A DNA stretch of 52,741 bases from Candidatus Pelagibacter sp. GTDB lineage: Bacteria > Pseudomonadota > Alphaproteobacteria > Pelagibacterales > Pelagibacteraceae. Both the position numbers and the translations under genes were made by a program. The notes under the pieces were generated by a model that did not search any database, had not been told where the DNA came from, and saw nothing but the letters and a program-made list of their open reading frames with translations. Where the stretch lies: NCBI GenBank assembly GCA_028139285.1, contig JAOINI010000005.1, forward strand, positions 1 through 52,741, given 5' to 3'. How positions within the stretch are numbered: the first letter of the stretch is position 1; every line of letters starts with the position of its first letter. Positions 18,629-26,169 of the stretch are shown here, one piece after another.

Positions 18629-19251
18629 GCTTCCGGTATTTTCTCGTTTTTTTTTAAAAGATCAAAACCTTTTTGAACAGCTGGTCTCGATGCAATTTTT
18701 CTATACCATCTTGTTAAATTTTTGAATTTTTTAAGACCAATGTCATGCCATTCGTGTCTAGCAATCCAAGGAAAAGTTGCAATGTCAGCAATTGTATAAA
18801 GACCCCCAGCTAGATACTCTGATGAGCTTAATCTTTCATCTAATTCTTTATAAATTCTCTCTGATATTTTAAAGTATCGATCCTCCCCAAATTTACTTTT
18901 TCCAGGATTATAATGATGAAATTGATGATGTTGTCCTAACATTGGGCCTACATAAGCCATTTGAGCCATCAACCATTGATTTATTTCAGTTCTATTATCA
19001 TAATCGTAAAGCTTGCCACTTTTTTCACCAAGATAAATCAAAATAGCACCTGACTCAAAAAGACTTTGATTTTTTTCATGATCTATTATGACAGGAATTT
19101 TTCTAAAAGGACTTAGTTTAATGAACTCTGGCTTGAATTGTTCGTCTTTATTTATATTTACTTTTGTTACTTTGTACTTAAAATTTATTTCCTCAAGCAT
19201 AATAGAGATTTTCTTACCGTTTGGGGTATTAGCGGTAAGAAGTTCTATCAT
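18625..19251 (-). CDS. Glutathione S-transferase family protein (YfcG/Ure2-like)
   Basis: 208 residues. The N-terminal thioredoxin-like domain has TANTPNGKKISIMLEEI (the Asn-containing nu-class-like active loop), the cis-Pro of FRKIPVIID and the glutathione gamma-Glu binding ESGAILIYLG. The C-terminal helical domain has WLMAQMAYVGPMLGQHHQF and YLAGGLYTIADIATFPWI. YfcG-type enzymes have disulphide reductase activity with glutathione. It is the last gene of the small membrane ORF-ferredoxin-reductase-GST run and overlaps the reductase by ATGA, so redox function in that unit is plausible (inference). It is convergent with dksA. Confidence 0.9.
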   Translation of the reverse strand: MIELLTANTPNGKKISIMLEEINFKYKVTKVNINKDEQFKPEFIKLSPFRKIPVIIDHEKNQSLFESGAILIYLGEKSGKLYDYDNRTEINQWLMAQMAYVGPMLGQHHQFHHYNPGKSKFGEDRYFKISERIYKELDERLSSSEYLAGGLYTIADIATFPWIARHEWHDIGLKKFKNLTRWYRKIASRPAVQKGFDLLKKNEKIPEA

Positions 19252-20261
19252 TTTTTTCCAAGCCTATCTTTAATAGTTTTAGAAGATGTCGTGAATTCAA
19301 ATCTGTATTTTTCGTTAGGTCTCGCTCTTTTAAAGCATTCTACTGAAGCAAGCGCAACTTCATGAAATCCTGATAGAATTAATTTAAGCTTTCCAGGATA
19401 AGAGCATATATCTCCTGCAGCAAAAATACCCTTTTTATTCGTTTCAAAATTTTCTGGATTTACTTCGATGGTTTTTTTGTCCATATTCAGCCCCCATTCA
19501 GCAATTGGACCTAATTTCATTATTAAACCAAAAAATCCTAGAATTACATCAGTTTTAATTTTTTCTGTTTTTCCATCATCAAATTTAAGAGTAATGGATT
19601 TTAATTTTTTTTCGTCATCTAAAGAATCAATTTGGCAAGGTGTTTTTATTGAAACTTTACCTTCTTTTTCTAATTTTCTTAGTTCTGAAAGAGTGTGCTG
19701 TGCTCCTCTAAAATCATTTCTTCTATGTATAAGTGTTACAGTTGAAAATTTTGAAAGTTCTAAAGCCCAGTCTAAAGCTGAGTCACCCCCACCAAATATT
19801 GAAATTTTTTTATCTTTGAATTGCTCTTTATTTTTAACTGCGTAGAATACAGATTTTCCCTCAAGTTTTTCAGCTTCCTTTAAAGAAATTTTTCTAGGTT
19901 CAAATGAGCCTACTCCACCTGCAATTAGAATATTTGGCGCCACAAATTGATTTTGATTATTTGTTTTCACAACCCAATCATTTTTTTTCTGCTTAACCTC
20001 GTCAACTCTTTCATTTAAAAATATCTCAGTATTAAAAGGTTTTATTTGCTCAATTAATCTTGAAGTTAATTGTTCGCCTGTGCATTCTGGAACTGCAGGA
20101 ATATCGTAAATAGGTTTATCAGGATATAGTTCAATACATTGTCCGCCAGCTTTATCCAGATTATCAATTACTACCGCTTTTAGACCTTTAATACCTAATT
20201 GATGAACTGCGAATAAACCTACAGGACCTGCGCCAATAATTATTACGTCAGTTTTTTTCAC
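19248..20261 (-). CDS. Ferredoxin-NADP+ reductase, thioredoxin-reductase-like type
   Basis: 337 residues, begins with GTG in a TAGTG overlap with the ferredoxin stop. FAD Rossmann motif GAGPVGLFAVHQLG, GGQCIELYPDKPIYDIPAVP, NADP motif GGGDSALDWALEL, and the C-terminal FAD loop GIFAAGDICSYPGKLKLI. It lacks the redox CxxC of thioredoxin reductase and instead matches the YumC/YcgT-type FNR. It probably passes electrons between NADPH and the adjacent 2Fe-2S ferredoxin. Pairing with proteorhodopsin nearby is a known SAR11 layout, but a functional link is not demonstrated. The GST gene overlaps its end. Confidence 0.92.
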   Translation of the reverse strand: MKKTDVIIIGAGPVGLFAVHQLGIKGLKAVVIDNLDKAGGQCIELYPDKPIYDIPAVPECTGEQLTSRLIEQIKPFNTEIFLNERVDEVKQKKNDWVVKTNNQNQFVAPNILIAGGVGSFEPRKISLKEAEKLEGKSVFYAVKNKEQFKDKKISIFGGGDSALDWALELSKFSTVTLIHRRNDFRGAQHTLSELRKLEKEGKVSIKTPCQIDSLDDEKKLKSITLKFDDGKTEKIKTDVILGFFGLIMKLGPIAEWGLNMDKKTIEVNPENFETNKKGIFAAGDICSYPGKLKLILSGFHEVALASVECFKRARPNEKYRFEFTTSSKTIKDRLGKK

Positions 20262-20581
20262 TAAGTTTGTTTCTCCGGTGTAGTTACTTCTAAACCATCT
20301 AATTCATCGTTAACTATTATTTGACAACTAAGTCTGCTATTTTTTTTTGGTTCAAATGCCATATCAATCATGTCGTTTTCAGCATCTTCTGTTTTTGGAA
20401 GCTTTTCAAACCATTTATTGTCGACATACACGTGACATGTAGCACAAGCCATAGATCCTCCACAGTCAGCATCAATACCAGGTATTTCATTTTGTATTGC
20501 ACCCTCCATTACTGACAAACCGCTTTCAACTTCAATTGTTCTTGAAGAACCTTGATAGTCTTTGTAAATTATTTTAGGCAT
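20261..20581 (-). CDS. 2Fe-2S ferredoxin, adrenodoxin-like
   Basis: 106 residues, cytoplasmic electron carrier. Cluster ligands are Cys40, Cys46, Cys49 and Cys86, in the ISC-type adrenodoxin/FdxB pattern C-x5-C-x2-C-x36-C, with the conserved GGSMACATCHVYV and RLSCQIIV segments. The acidic loop TEDAENDMIDMA (about residues 64-75) is where partners usually bind. It lies three bases after a 44-residue membrane ORF and overlaps the reductase, which likely is its partner. Another possible client is a P450 or ISC assembly; neither is in the window. Confidence 0.94.
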   Translation of the reverse strand: MPKIIYKDYQGSSRTIEVESGLSVMEGAIQNEIPGIDADCGGSMACATCHVYVDNKWFEKLPKTEDAENDMIDMAFEPKKNSRLSCQIIVNDELDGLEVTTPEKQT

Positions 20582-20584
20582 CGC

Positions 20585-20719
20585 TTAATAATAAGCCAGA
20601 TAAATTGAAATAATAACTACCCAAAAAAAAGCGTAATAAAGTATATAGCCCTTCACTGTAAAAGGCATTTTCTTTAATCTTCTTTTTCCTTTTCCTTTAT
20701 AAGGTTTAGATATTTCCAT
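20585..20719 (-). CDS. 44-residue single-span membrane protein, unrecognised
   Basis: I read an ATG at 20719 to a TAA at 20587-20585. Residues 1-24 are strongly basic (KPYKGKGKRRLKKMPF) and 25-43 are a clear hydrophobic helix rich in aromatics (YILYYAFFWVVIISIYLAY), so the basic end should face the cytoplasm. It ends three bases before the ferredoxin ATG, in keeping with translation as part of that operon. There is no Shine-Dalgarno, and the ATG begins 14 bases after the end of a strong terminator U-run. I do not recognise a family. It could help tether ferredoxin or reductase to the membrane, but that is speculation. Confidence 0.62.
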   Translation of the reverse strand: MEISKPYKGKGKRRLKKMPFTVKGYILYYAFFWVVIISIYLAYY

Positions 20720-20733
20720 AGTTAATTAGTATC

Positions 20734-20774
20734 AAAAAAAAAGGGCAAGTATGTGAGACATACCCGCCCTTTTT
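20734..20774 (-). terminator. Rho-independent terminator of proteorhodopsin
   Basis: Minus strand: GGGCGGGTATG, loop TCTCA, CATACTTGCCC, an 11-bp stem (two G-U pairs), flanked by AAAAA before and nine Ts after. It is a textbook intrinsic terminator 15 bases past the proteorhodopsin stop (20789). The A-run on the other side means it may also work weakly in the opposite direction. Confidence 0.9.
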
Positions 20775-20788
20775 CAATTAATTATCTA

Positions 20789-21559
20789 TTATCTAGATGA
20801 TAATCTTGTGTTTTGCATCGCTGCTGCCCAGATAACTAGACCAAAAGCGATCTTGTTAACAAAGTCAGCTAAGTTATAAATAACGTTTAACGCATTTGCA
20901 TCAACACCACCAGTTAGGTAACCAAAAATATACCCTAAAGGATAAATTGCCCAACCAATAGTTACGATTATTCTCATAGCGCTGAAGGCTGTAGCCATAG
21001 CTTTGTTACCAGCTTTAGCCGCCATTGTTCCAGCTTCACCTGAGAATATTTCAAACAAGATGTAAATCCATCCAGCCATTCCAATTACGAAACCTACAAA
21101 TGGTTGTATGTAACCAGCTTCACCTAAGTATCCACCGATTAACATTACTAATGAACCAATTAATAGCTTCCAGAATATAGAAGTTGGCACCTTTCTAACA
21201 GCTGCCAAGATTAGATAGAATTCGATCATTTGAAGTGGCACTGTGATTAACCAGTCGATATATCTGTATACCGTTGGTGAGTCACCAGTCGACACCCAAA
21301 CTTCTCTCATATACATGTAGTGAACAAATGCAACACCAGTTACAAGTCCAGCTACTGTTAAAGATGTTCTCCATGATGCAGCAACAGTACCTCTTTCTGC
21401 GAAGAAAAACACAGTTGTTGCAATCATTCCCATTGAAACAAGCCAGAATGAAATTCCTACGAAATCATTCGTTTGTAACAATGCAGTCGCTGCGTTAGCT
21501 GAGCTAGTTATACCTAAAAAGGCAACAGCTGCTAAAGCAAGAAGACCTAATTTTCTCAT
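20789..21559 (-). CDS. Proteorhodopsin, blue-absorbing type
   Basis: 256 residues, a light-driven outward proton pump in the inner membrane. Residues 1-23 are a signal-like leader (MRKLGLLALAAVAFLGITSS...). Seven helices follow. Key residues: His80; Asp102 proton acceptor in RYIDWLITVP (D97 in the reference green PR); Gln110 (position 105, where Leu gives green and Gln blue); Glu113 proton donor; Lys236, the retinal Schiff base, in NLADFVNKIAFG. A strong GGGAGG Shine-Dalgarno (21570-21565) precedes the ATG by five bases. It is monocistronic, ended by the terminator at 20734. The leader at 21608-21653 has overlapping repeats. Confidence 0.98.
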   Translation of the reverse strand: MRKLGLLALAAVAFLGITSSANAATALLQTNDFVGISFWLVSMGMIATTVFFFAERGTVAASWRTSLTVAGLVTGVAFVHYMYMREVWVSTGDSPTVYRYIDWLITVPLQMIEFYLILAAVRKVPTSIFWKLLIGSLVMLIGGYLGEAGYIQPFVGFVIGMAGWIYILFEIFSGEAGTMAAKAGNKAMATAFSAMRIIVTIGWAIYPLGYIFGYLTGGVDANALNVIYNLADFVNKIAFGLVIWAAAMQNTRLSSR

Positions 21560-21607
21560 GAAAACCTCCCTCGTTTGTTTAGTTTTCTTTTAGTTTATAT
21601 ATAAACT

Positions 21608-21653
21608 ACTCGGACGAGTGATTAATAAGCTCACCACCGAGTAATATGCTCGG
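21608..21653 (-). promoter_or_regulatory. Paired inverted repeats in proteorhodopsin 5' region (operator or RNA switch)
   Basis: Plus strand: ACTCGGACGAGT (21608-21619) and CCGAGTAATATGCTCGG (21637-21653). The repeat centres are 31.5 bases apart, close to three DNA turns. As minus-strand RNA two structures exclude each other: CCGAG/CTCGG closing a 7-base loop (21653-21637), or ACTCGG (21642-21637) with CCGAGT (21613-21608) enclosing a GGTGA/TCACT stem. No promoter upstream is convincing, so DNA operator and RNA element are both open. Confidence 0.5.
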
Positions 21654-21697
21654 AACCATAGTAAAAAAAAAAGTTACAGTGAAGTGTTTTTTTTATT

Positions 21698-21735
21698 AAA
21701 AAACCGCATATTTATTGGTTTTTTTATTTTTTTTT
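21698..21735 (+). other. AT-rich hairpin with T-run in the prpE upstream region
   Basis: AAAAAACC (21698-21705), 11-base loop, GGTTTTTT (21717-21724), then a nearly unbroken T-run to 21735. It resembles a weak intrinsic terminator on the plus strand ahead of prpE. AT-rich sequence forms such pairs easily, so evidence for function is thin. Confidence 0.3.
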
Positions 21736-21786
21736 GGGGATATTTATGAAATAATCGGTAAAATTAATGAATTCCGGGGGTTTAAA

Positions 21787-23685
21787 TTGACTCAAAAATA
21801 TAATGAAATTTATCAAAAATCTATAAAAAATAGAGAAGATTTTTGGAAAGAAATTTCAAATGATATATTTTGGTATAAAAAACCATCTAAAATTTTAAAT
21901 TCTGACAACCCTCCATTTTATAGATGGTTTGAAGACGGGATAACGAATACATGTTATAACGCACTAGATCTTCATGTAGATCAAGGCAAAGGTGAAAAGT
22001 TAGCAATCATCTATGATAGCCCCATCACTGGTACAAAAGAAAAAATAACTTACAGTAAGCTTAAAGAAAAAGTTGCTTTATTTGCTGGAGCTTTAAAAAA
22101 ACAAGGCGTAAGCAAAGGAGACAGGGTTATAATCTATATGCCTATGATTCCTGAGGCAGTAGTGGCTATGCTTGCCTGTGGTAGAATTGGTGCAGTTCAC
22201 TCAGTTGTATTTGGAGGGTTCGCTGCCAATGAGCTTGCAAGTAGAATTGACGACTCAAAAGCTAAAATTCTTGTCACTGCCTCATGTGGGTATGAACCTG
22301 GACGAACTGTTCATTACAAACCTTTGGTAAATAAGGCATTAGAATTAGCAAATCATAAAATAAAAAAATGTATAATTTTTCAAAGAGAAAAAGATAAAGC
22401 AGAGTTAAATCCTACAGTTGATATTACATGGAATGATGCTCACAAAGATGTAAAACCTGCAGAGTGTGAAAAAATGAATGCAAATGATTACGCTTACATT
22501 CTGTATACATCGGGAACTACAGGTCTTCCTAAAGGAATAGTTCGTGATATTGGTGGACATATTGTGGCATTAAAATGGACTATGAAAAATATTTATAATA
22601 TAAAACCGGAGGACGTGTGGTGGTCTGCAAGTGATATTGGTTGGATTGTTGGACACTCTTACATAGTTTATGGTCCATTATTTTATGGTTGTACTACTGT
22701 TCTGTTTGAAGGAAAACCAGTGGGAACTCCTGATGCAGGAGTGTTTTGGAGAGTAATTTCAGAACATAAAGTAAAATCTCTTTTTACTGCGCCAACAGCA
22801 ATAAGAGCTATAAAAAAAGAAGATCCTAACGGAGAATTTTTTAAAAAGTATGATTTAAGCAAATTTGATAAACTGTTTCTTGCTGGAGAGAGGGCCGACC
22901 CTGATACAATAAAATGGTTTGAAAAACTTTCCAACTCACCTGTTATAGATCATTGGTGGCAAACTGAAACTAGTTGGGCAATTACATCAAGTTGCACAGG
23001 TATAGAAAATTTTCCTGTAAAATATGGTTCAGCATTTAAACCAGTGCCAGGTTATGATCTCAAAGTTTTAAATTCTGAAGGTAAAGAAGTGGGCCCGGGT
23101 AAGATGGGAGATATTGTTGTAAAACTCCCTCTTCCTCCAGGAACATTTCCAACATTGTGGGGCGCAGATAAAAGATATAAGGAAAATTACATGACTACTT
23201 ACCCTGGATATTATCAAACTTATGATGCGGGACACATAGATGAGGATGGCTATGTTTGGATCATGTCAAGAACAGATGATATTATTAATGTTGCAGGTCA
23301 TAGATTGTCTACTGGGGCTATTGAAGAAGTTTTGGCAGAACATACAAATGTTGCGGAGTGCGCAGTAATAGGAATTGCCGATAAACTTAAAGGTCAAATA
23401 CCTATCGGTTTGCTTGCACTTAAAGCAGGGGTAACTAAAGATAAAAAAGAAATAATTAGTGAATGTGTAAAAATGGTTAGAGAAAAAGTTGGTCCTGTTG
23501 CAGCTTTCAAAATAGCGATTGTAGTTAAGAGATTGCCAAAAACAAGATCAGGGAAAGTACTAAGAGGAACGGTAAGAAAAATTGCAGATAATGAGCCTTA
23601 TAAAATGCCTGCAACCATAGATGATCCTGCTATTTTAGATGAAATTAAACAAGACTTGAAAGAAAATAATATTTTAAAACTTTAA
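21787..23685 (+). CDS. prpE: Propionyl-CoA synthetase (acyl-CoA synthetase, PrpE type)
   Basis: 632 residues from a TTG at 21787 (LTQKYNEIYQK). A GGGGG lies six bases upstream. The frame stays open to 21715, but those 24 residues read as low-complexity Phe/Ile and are unlikely. E. coli PrpE is 628. Seen: YTSGTTGLPKGIVRDIGGH (AMP-binding signature), KPVGTPDAGVFWRVISEH typical of PrpE rather than Acs, WWQTETSW, and Lys590 in PKTRSGKVLRG, the target of acetylation in the family. It activates propionate (or related short acids) via an acyl-AMP. Divergent from proteorhodopsin; its end overlaps pyrC by 12 bases. Acetate use cannot be excluded. Confidence 0.9.
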   Translation: MTQKYNEIYQKSIKNREDFWKEISNDIFWYKKPSKILNSDNPPFYRWFEDGITNTCYNALDLHVDQGKGEKLAIIYDSPITGTKEKITYSKLKEKVALFAGALKKQGVSKGDRVIIYMPMIPEAVVAMLACGRIGAVHSVVFGGFAANELASRIDDSKAKILVTASCGYEPGRTVHYKPLVNKALELANHKIKKCIIFQREKDKAELNPTVDITWNDAHKDVKPAECEKMNANDYAYILYTSGTTGLPKGIVRDIGGHIVALKWTMKNIYNIKPEDVWWSASDIGWIVGHSYIVYGPLFYGCTTVLFEGKPVGTPDAGVFWRVISEHKVKSLFTAPTAIRAIKKEDPNGEFFKKYDLSKFDKLFLAGERADPDTIKWFEKLSNSPVIDHWWQTETSWAITSSCTGIENFPVKYGSAFKPVPGYDLKVLNSEGKEVGPGKMGDIVVKLPLPPGTFPTLWGADKRYKENYMTTYPGYYQTYDAGHIDEDGYVWIMSRTDDIINVAGHRLSTGAIEEVLAEHTNVAECAVIGIADKLKGQIPIGLLALKAGVTKDKKEIISECVKMVREKVGPVAAFKIAIVVKRLPKTRSGKVLRGTVRKIADNEPYKMPATIDDPAILDEIKQDLKENNILKL

Positions 23686-24987
23686 AGGCTGCCCTTTAGA
23701 CTCAACTATTATTTTGCCTTCAGACATAACTAAAATACCATTTACGATTGTTCCTACAGGAAAACCCTTTACTTTATAATTATGAAAAGGAGTCCATCCA
23801 CATTTACTAGCGATCATTTCATTTTTTATAGTTACCTCTTTATTCATATCAACAATTGTTAAATCTGCATCAAAACCCTCTTTTATAAAACCTTTATTCT
23901 TAATTCCAAAAATTTTGCATGGGTTTTCACACATCAAATTTATAAGCTGATTTAATGAGAGTTTTCCATTGTTTACATGGTCAATCATGACTGGAAAAAT
24001 TGTTTGAACTCCTGGCATTCCTGAAGGAGTATTAGGGTACTCTTTATCTTTATTTAGTTTTAGATGCGGTGCATGATCAGACCCAAGAACATCTACAATA
24101 TTATTTTTTATAGCAACCCAGAGACGATCATAATGGTCTTTGGATCTTAGTGGTGGATTCATTTGAGCATAGGTTCCTAATTTATCGTAACAATCTGGAG
24201 CATATAACGTCAAATGTTGAGGTGTAGTTTCAAAAGTTACATTTTTTTTATGCATGGCTAAAAAATCTACTTCTTCTTTTGTGGTCACGTGAAGTACATG
24301 AATTCTTTTGTCATATCTTTCAGCAATTTTTACCACCCTTCGAGTTGAAGATATTGCACACTCGACATTTCTCCAATCAGGATGAGAGTGCACATCTCCC
24401 TGTCTAATAAATTTTTTCCTTAATTTTATAATATCTTCATCCTCAGAGTGAATCGAAACTATTCTGTCACTACTTGAAATCACTTTTTCAATATCAGCCT
24501 CTTTATCAACTAATAAGTTTCCAGTCGATGAACCTGCAAAAAGTTTTACTCCACAACAACCTTCAACGTTTTTAAGTTGTGCAAGTTGTTCAGTATTTTG
24601 CGGAGTTGCACCAAAATAAAATGCATAATTACTATGCATTCTATTTTTTGCAGCTTTTAATTTTTTTTCAAACTCTACCAAATTTGCTGTTGGAGGGTTA
24701 GTATTAGGCATCTCAAACAAAGAGGTTACACCTCCAAGAACTGCGGCTCTACTTCCGCTTTCCAAGTCTTCTGCATCAGTTGATCCAGGTTCTCTAAAAT
24801 GCACTTGGGTGTCTATGATCCCTGGCAAAACTACTTTCCCTGATGCGTCGTAAACTTTAGAATTATTTTCCTCTATATTTCCTATTTTTTTAATTTGATT
24901 TTCATATAATCCAATATCAGATTTAATCAATTTTCCATCGATATAACAGGAACCATTTTTAATAATGAGACTATAATTATCAGACAT
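23674..24987 (-). CDS. pyrC: Dihydroorotase, class I-like with a variant metal site
   Basis: 437 residues from the ATG at 24987 (MSDNYSLII); the frame extends to 25038 but that region overlaps the divergent ygfZ promoter and start. Dihydroorotase closes carbamoyl-aspartate to dihydroorotate in UMP synthesis. Seen: GIIDTQVHFREPG at 56-68, GVKLFAGSSTG (bridging Lys), IHSEDED, HVLHVTT and GSDHAPH (catalytic Asp). The usual H-x-H is Q-V-H (Gln61, His63), so one zinc ligand differs. Such QVH members exist in other bacteria as annotated dihydroorotases, but some may be hydantoinase-like. No pyrB is adjacent. Convergent with prpE. Confidence 0.85.
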   Translation of the reverse strand: MSDNYSLIIKNGSCYIDGKLIKSDIGLYENQIKKIGNIEENNSKVYDASGKVVLPGIIDTQVHFREPGSTDAEDLESGSRAAVLGGVTSLFEMPNTNPPTANLVEFEKKLKAAKNRMHSNYAFYFGATPQNTEQLAQLKNVEGCCGVKLFAGSSTGNLLVDKEADIEKVISSSDRIVSIHSEDEDIIKLRKKFIRQGDVHSHPDWRNVECAISSTRRVVKIAERYDKRIHVLHVTTKEEVDFLAMHKKNVTFETTPQHLTLYAPDCYDKLGTYAQMNPPLRSKDHYDRLWVAIKNNIVDVLGSDHAPHLKLNKDKEYPNTPSGMPGVQTIFPVMIDHVNNGKLSLNQLINLMCENPCKIFGIKNKGFIKEGFDADLTIVDMNKEVTIKNEMIASKCGWTPFHNYKVKGFPVGTIVNGILVMSEGKIIVESKGQPLKF

Positions 24988-25023
24988 GTTTTTTATATAT
25001 AATATATTGTATAAGTAACAATT

Positions 25024-25908
25024 ATGAAAAAAGATCAAGTTGTAATTTTAGAAAAAAGAGGTGTAATCTTAGTAAGTGGAGAAGACTCTAAAGATTTTCT
25101 ACAAAATATAATTACAAACGACATAAATAAAGTTTCTAATAAAAACTCTGTTTTTTCAGCCTTGTTAACTCCTCAAGGCAAATATTTGAATGAATTTTTT
25201 ATAATTCAAAATGTTAAAGGATATTTATTAGACTGTAGCGAAAACTCCACTGGGGAGCTAATTAAAGATTTATCAAAATACAAATTAAGATCAAAAGTTG
25301 AAATTGAAGACCTTTCTACTGAATTTGTTATTGGAGTTATAAACGACTCAAAATTCAAAGAATTACAAGGAGATTTAAAATCAAATGAAAATACTATTAC
25401 TTACAGAGATACTCCTATTTTTTTAGATCCAAGAAATAGAAAATTAGGAGCAAGAATAATTTCAAATCTTGAAAAACTTTACTTAACAATTAAAAAATTG
25501 AGCCTCAAAATAATTGATAATAAAGAATATTATTCTCTTGCTCACAAATTAGGAGTGCCTGAAAAAGGATTGATAAATTTAAAAGATCAATTGTTTGGTT
25601 TAGAAGCAAATTTTGAGACGCTTCAAGCTATAGATTTTAAAAAAGGATGTTTTGTGGGGCAAGAAAATACTGCGAGGATGAAATTAAAAAACAAACTTAG
25701 AAGAAGATTGTTGCCCATATCATCGTCTGAAGAACTAAATATTGGTGATGAAATTACTTTTAATAATATTAAAATAGGAAAAATACTTATTAATCAGCCT
25801 TACCCCTTCGGATTAATTAAAGTTCTCGAACCTAACCTTGAAGATTTTAAAAATGAAATATTATTAGCTAACAATAAAAAGTGTAAAATTTTAGAGAACG
25901 TTAAGTAA
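25024..25908 (+). CDS. ygfZ: YgfZ/GcvT-fold folate-binding protein (Fe-S/tRNA modification)
   Basis: 294 residues, related to the glycine-cleavage T protein but without its partners. The family hallmark K-G-C-x-x-G-Q-E is visible (KKGCFVGQENTARM) near residue 215, with the N-terminal folate-binding-like region DFLQNIITNDINKVS and LLTPQGKYLNEFFI. YgfZ proteins bind folate and support activity of Fe-S enzymes such as MiaB. It lies on the plus strand 36 bases from the pyrC start, in a shared divergent region. Its last 18 bases overlap a small minus-strand ORF. Function in this organism is inferred by homology. Confidence 0.88.
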   Translation: MKKDQVVILEKRGVILVSGEDSKDFLQNIITNDINKVSNKNSVFSALLTPQGKYLNEFFIIQNVKGYLLDCSENSTGELIKDLSKYKLRSKVEIEDLSTEFVIGVINDSKFKELQGDLKSNENTITYRDTPIFLDPRNRKLGARIISNLEKLYLTIKKLSLKIIDNKEYYSLAHKLGVPEKGLINLKDQLFGLEANFETLQAIDFKKGCFVGQENTARMKLKNKLRRRLLPISSSEELNIGDEITFNNIKIGKILINQPYPFGLIKVLEPNLEDFKNEILLANNKKCKILENVK

Positions 25909-26010
25909 CCTAGATAAAGATGCTAGTATTCCATATCCACTCAATTCAATAAAAGCTATTACTAAAATTATAAATATAATTCTTTTATGCTTTCTTAAAT
26001 AATCAATCAT
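25891..26010 (-). CDS. 39-residue single-span membrane protein beside tRNA-Leu, unrecognised
   Basis: ATG at 26010 to a stop at 25893-25891. Sequence starts with a basic stretch (MIDYLRKHKR) then a hydrophobic helix of about 20 residues (IIFIILVIAFIELSGYGILA). An AAGG Shine-Dalgarno-like sequence precedes the ATG by five bases. It begins 15 bases after the 3' end of tRNA-Leu(GAG) and probably shares its transcript. Its last 18 bases overlap the end of ygfZ, as for real convergent genes here. An upstream extension of the frame runs through the tRNA and is not credible. No family recognised; a spurious ORF remains possible. Confidence 0.45.
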   Translation of the reverse strand: MIDYLRKHKRIIFIILVIAFIELSGYGILASLSRLLNVL

Positions 26011-26024
26011 AAATACCTTGTTTT

Positions 26025-26108
26025 TGGTGCGGTCGGAGAGACTCGAACTCTCACGGGAAACCCACACGCCCCTCAAGCGTGCCTGTCTACCAATTTCAGC
26101 ACGACCGC
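26025..26108 (-). tRNA. tRNA-Leu(GAG)
   Basis: 84 bases including encoded CCA. Acceptor GCGGTCG pairs with CGACCGC; discriminator A; anticodon arm CACGC-TTGAGGG-GCGTG gives anticodon GAG (reads CUC/CUU); a variable arm follows as expected for leucine; T-arm GAGAG-TTCGAGT-CTCTC. A perfect cloverleaf by eye. Confidence 0.95.
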
Positions 26109-26169
26109 TGTAATAATGCGACAATAAATGAATGACAATTTAATCTCAAGTTGGTAAATTGGAATTAGT

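Noticed and set aside
21715..21786. 24-residue N-terminal extension of prpE (MVFLFFFGD...)
   Set aside because: Low complexity, overlaps the T-run, and family length is met from the TTG at 21787.
24988..25023. Leaderless promoter for pyrC (TTGTTA, 16 bases, TATATA)
   Set aside because: The 36-base gap is nearly all A/T so such matches are expected by chance.
26011..26124. Longer version of the small ORF reading through tRNA-Leu
   Set aside because: It would translate the tRNA; only the part after the tRNA is plausible.
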